From contig JAISWV010000002.1 of assembly GCA_031270755.1 (NCBI GenBank), positions 1 to 7,856 of the forward strand: a stretch of DNA of 7,856 bases, given 5' to 3'. A model generated the notes under the pieces. That model was not told where the DNA came from, made no database searches, and saw only the letters and a list, made by a program, of their open reading frames with translations. The position numbers and the translations under genes are program-made. Position 1 is the first letter of the stretch; the number at the start of each line of letters is the position of its first letter. This document shows positions 7,235 through 7,856 of this stretch, piece by piece. This stretch comes from Synergistaceae bacterium (GTDB lineage: Bacteria > Synergistota > Synergistia > Synergistales > Aminobacteriaceae).

Positions 7235-7250
7235 TGGAAACTTTCTTGCA
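7235..7250 (+). promoter_or_regulatory. Candidate sigma-54 (RpoN) -24/-12 promoter
   Basis: TGG at 7235-7237 and TTGCA at 7246-7250 have GG and GC separated by exactly 10 bases, the spacing required for sigma-54 (TGGCAC-N5-TTGCA). The -12 half is perfect; the -24 half matches TGG and one further A but lacks the CAC core. The expected start is near 7262. Sigma-54 control of pilus genes is well established in other bacteria, which raises plausibility, but an rpoN gene is not visible here. Confidence 0.35.
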
Positions 7251-7328
7251 GTGTAGATTTCTTTTGCTTCTGTCGTAAAAATAGAGATTGATAGTGTATG
7301 ATCAAAGGTAGTGTTTTTGTGATGGGGG

Positions 7329-7351
7329 GATAAACGGGAAACGCCTTTATC
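7329..7351 (+). promoter_or_regulatory. Leader hairpin upstream of the second MshEN gene
   Basis: GATAAA at 7329-7334 pairs with TTTATC at 7346-7351; inside, after a bulged C, GG (7336-7337) pairs with CC (7344-7345), closing a six-base loop. It lies in the transcribed leader about 58 bases before the start codon. No U-run follows, so it is not a classical terminator. The role is unknown and chance occurrence is possible. Confidence 0.3.
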
Positions 7352-7394
7352 ATGAATTTCGAAGAACAGCGGAAGAACGAATTTGCCTTAAGTT

Positions 7395-7401
7395 GGGGAG
7401 G
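7395..7401 (+). promoter_or_regulatory. Ribosome binding site for the second MshEN gene
   Basis: GGGGAGG lies 8 bases before ATG 7410. An in-frame TAG at 7407-7409 directly precedes that ATG, so the start cannot lie further upstream. Confidence 0.8.
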
Positions 7402-7409
7402 CAGGATAG

Positions 7410-7856
7410 ATGGATACAAGAAAAAAAATTGGAGAAATTCTTCTCGATGCCGGCAGCGTTACCCAGGCTCAGCTCGACGAGGCTTTGAGAGACCAGGTAA
7501 GTTCCAACAACAAATTAGGAGAATTGTTGATTGAAAAAGGGGTTCTGACAGCCCAGCAGGTGACGGAAGCTTTAGCGCTTCAGTTTATGCTGCCCGTCGT
7601 CAACGTCAACGAATACCTGGGCAATATCTCCGCCATAAACTCCTTGCCCAAGTCGTTGATGGAGCGCCTGGGAGTTTTTCCGTTGGAGCTGCAGAACAAC
7701 GGGAATACGCTGTTGGTGGCGATCTCCGACCCTCTGGACCTTGTGGTTCAGGACGAGCTGCGCATGGCGACGACCCTCAACATCAAATTTGCCCTCGCCA
7801 CGGAGCAAAACATCTACTCGGCTTTGGTCGCGATTACGAGCGGAGCGCAACCTTCC
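7410..7856 (+). CDS. MshEN-domain protein, probably a second GspE/PilB-family ATPase (3' partial)
   Basis: The frame runs from ATG 7410 to the window edge without a stop (149 residues). It begins with a near-canonical MshEN motif pair at residues 6-29 and 35-58 with the usual 5-residue spacer; position 1 of both motifs is Lys rather than Arg. It continues with the T2SSE_N pattern: SLPKSLMERLGVFPLEL (74-90), LLVAISDPLDLVVQDELR (96-113). Residues 1-68 align without gaps to residues 1-68 of the ATPase at 5094, with 37 identities counted by eye, so the two are close paralogues at the N-terminus. Unlike that gene, this one passes directly from one MshEN module into the T2SSE_N region. The Walker motifs, if present, lie beyond the window, so a stand-alone MshEN regulator remains possible. 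It has its own promoters and a strong SD. Confidence 0.85.
   Translation, partial: MDTRKKIGEILLDAGSVTQAQLDEALRDQVSSNNKLGELLIEKGVLTAQQVTEALALQFMLPVVNVNEYLGNISAINSLPKSLMERLGVFPLELQNNGNTLLVAISDPLDLVVQDELRMATTLNIKFALATEQNIYSALVAITSGAQPS

Noticed and set aside
7223..7251. CTGCA and TGCAG inverted pair spanning the sigma-54-like site
   Set aside because: Five base pairs with a 19-base loop are expected by chance; not reported as an operator.
7352..7534. 60-codon ORF overlapping the start of the second MshEN gene
   Set aside because: No convincing SD, Arg/Lys-rich composition in the overlap, and it reads through the SD and MshEN coding region out of frame. A leader peptide cannot be excluded but has no positive support.

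Overview
The window holds six genes, all on the plus strand. The first lacks its 5' end and the last lacks its 3' end. The genes are GC-rich, while the spacers before the second and sixth genes are clearly AT-rich. The content suggests a bacterium with a type IV pilus or type II secretion-like machine, using good Shine-Dalgarno sites and occasional TTG starts. A YhaM-like exoribonuclease (a family best known from Firmicutes) beside a GspE/PilB ATPase would fit a Synergistota-like or other diderm, Firmicutes-related lineage. That placement is inference only, with low confidence. No tRNA, rRNA, CRISPR array, insertion sequence or prophage signal was seen, and no gene-free stretch exceeds about 265 bases.

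Layout. (1) Bases 2-907: Sua5/YwlC-type L-threonylcarbamoyladenylate synthase (tRNA t6A biosynthesis), 5' truncated. (2) Bases 908-1099: AT-rich spacer with a good sigma-70-type promoter (TTGCCA, 17-bp spacer, TATGAT). (3) Bases 1100-2926: a 608-residue mosaic membrane protein with four N-terminal membrane segments, an acidic stretch, a four-cysteine zinc ribbon, a fifth membrane segment, a bacterial SH3 domain and an internally duplicated C-terminal domain. (4) Bases 2974-4095: OB-fold plus HD-domain 3'-5' exoribonuclease of the YhaM type, starting with TTG. (5) Bases 4092-5030: S4-domain RluA-family pseudouridine synthase, overlapping the previous gene by ATGA. (6) Bases 5094-7145: GspE/PilB-family ATPase with two N-terminal MshEN (cyclic-di-GMP-binding type) domains. 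(7) Bases 7146-7409: AT-rich leader with a perfect TATAAT promoter, a correctly spaced sigma-54-like site and a hairpin. (8) Bases 7410-7856: start of a second MshEN-domain protein, cut by the window end.

Genes 1100-7145 are separated by 47, -4 and 63 bases and probably form one transcription unit. It combines an envelope/zinc-ribbon protein, an RNA exonuclease, an RNA-modifying enzyme and a pilus/secretion motor. The last gene starts a separately promoted unit. The most interesting theme is two adjacent, differently promoted genes whose N-termini are about 54% identical by eye (37 of 68 residues) and carry near-canonical MshEN motif pairs. This suggests cyclic-di-GMP control of a pilus or secretion motor. 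No clearly new defence or mobile system is visible.
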